From assembly GCA_019751875.1 (NCBI GenBank), contig JAIEMV010000003.1, forward strand, positions 1-64,000: a stretch of 64,000 nucleotides of DNA, in the 5' to 3' direction. Shown in pieces: positions 63,998-64,000 of this stretch. Numbering within the stretch: the stretch's first letter is position 1; every line of letters begins with the position of its first letter. The notes beneath the pieces were generated by a model. The model searched no databases and was not told where the DNA came from. It worked only from the letters and a program-made list of their open reading frames with translations. This DNA is from Hyphomicrobium sp. Its GTDB lineage: Bacteria; Pseudomonadota; Alphaproteobacteria; Rhizobiales; Hyphomicrobiaceae. A program made the position numbers and the translations under genes.

Positions 63998-64000
63998 ATG
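63998..64000 (+). CDS. Start codon of the next gene, probably sufB
   Basis: The last three bases are an ATG, preceded by GAGAAGAGG at the right distance. The gene lies beyond the window. Operon order iscR - desulfurase - suf makes sufB likely; no coding sequence is visible. Confidence 0.5.

Overview
The window looks like chromosomal DNA of an alphaproteobacterium, probably of the Hyphomicrobiales. The reasons are the high GC content, the iscR - cysteine desulfurase - suf gene order, a long AsmA-like/DUF3971 protein beside a bcp-type peroxiredoxin, a LysR regulator of the type found with formate dehydrogenases, and a possible Irr (ICE) box. The genus cannot be fixed from sequence alone.

Region 1 (1-25.9 kb) is a metal-resistance island. 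After the 3' part of msrP come DUF302, a Met-rich LTXXQ-like protein, a small membrane protein, DUF411, lspA and a Zn/Cd/Pb P1B-ATPase, the last facing its own MerR-type regulator across a perfect 19-bp palindrome. Next are a CDF exporter and a complete czcCBA RND pump preceded by a small exported protein. Several small His-rich exported proteins follow, two of them apparently broken. A second heavy-metal RND pair (inner membrane pump plus adaptor, no outer membrane channel) reads the other way. The island ends with a DUF305 protein, a Cys/His-rich exported protein, and divergent csoR and copA. Together these cover divalent cation export (Zn/Cd/Co/Ni) and copper export and periplasmic buffering.

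Region 2 (about 26-48.8 kb) is an integrated mobile element. Its right end is a 51-bp 3' fragment of tRNA-Pro(GGG), next to a tyrosine recombinase and an AlpA-like double HTH protein. Inside it are a hipBA module with four evenly spaced operators, a cluster of degenerate J-domain proteins, an ArdC-like antirestriction protein, and a plasmid-type parA - RHH - repA module with an iteron array, in which repA seems to have lost its middle. It also carries a four-gene operon (HipA-like kinase, XRE regulator with a large C-terminal domain, a 69-residue protein, and an SMC/Rad50-like ATPase with a zinc hook) and an ApeA-like HEPN protein. The four-gene operon is the best candidate for an undescribed defence or toxin-antitoxin system. 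I found no second tRNA copy, so the left end is probably outside the window and the metal island may belong to the same element.

Region 3 (48.8-64 kb) reads as core chromosome: a second Met-rich LTXXQ-like protein, a LysR regulator, idi, a MarC-family protein, a lipoprotein, a GNAT acetyltransferase, a bactofilin, a bcp-like peroxiredoxin, the DUF3971 protein, tyrS, anmK, an alpha/beta hydrolase, iscR and a cysteine desulfurase. The last three bases are the start codon of the next gene, probably sufB.
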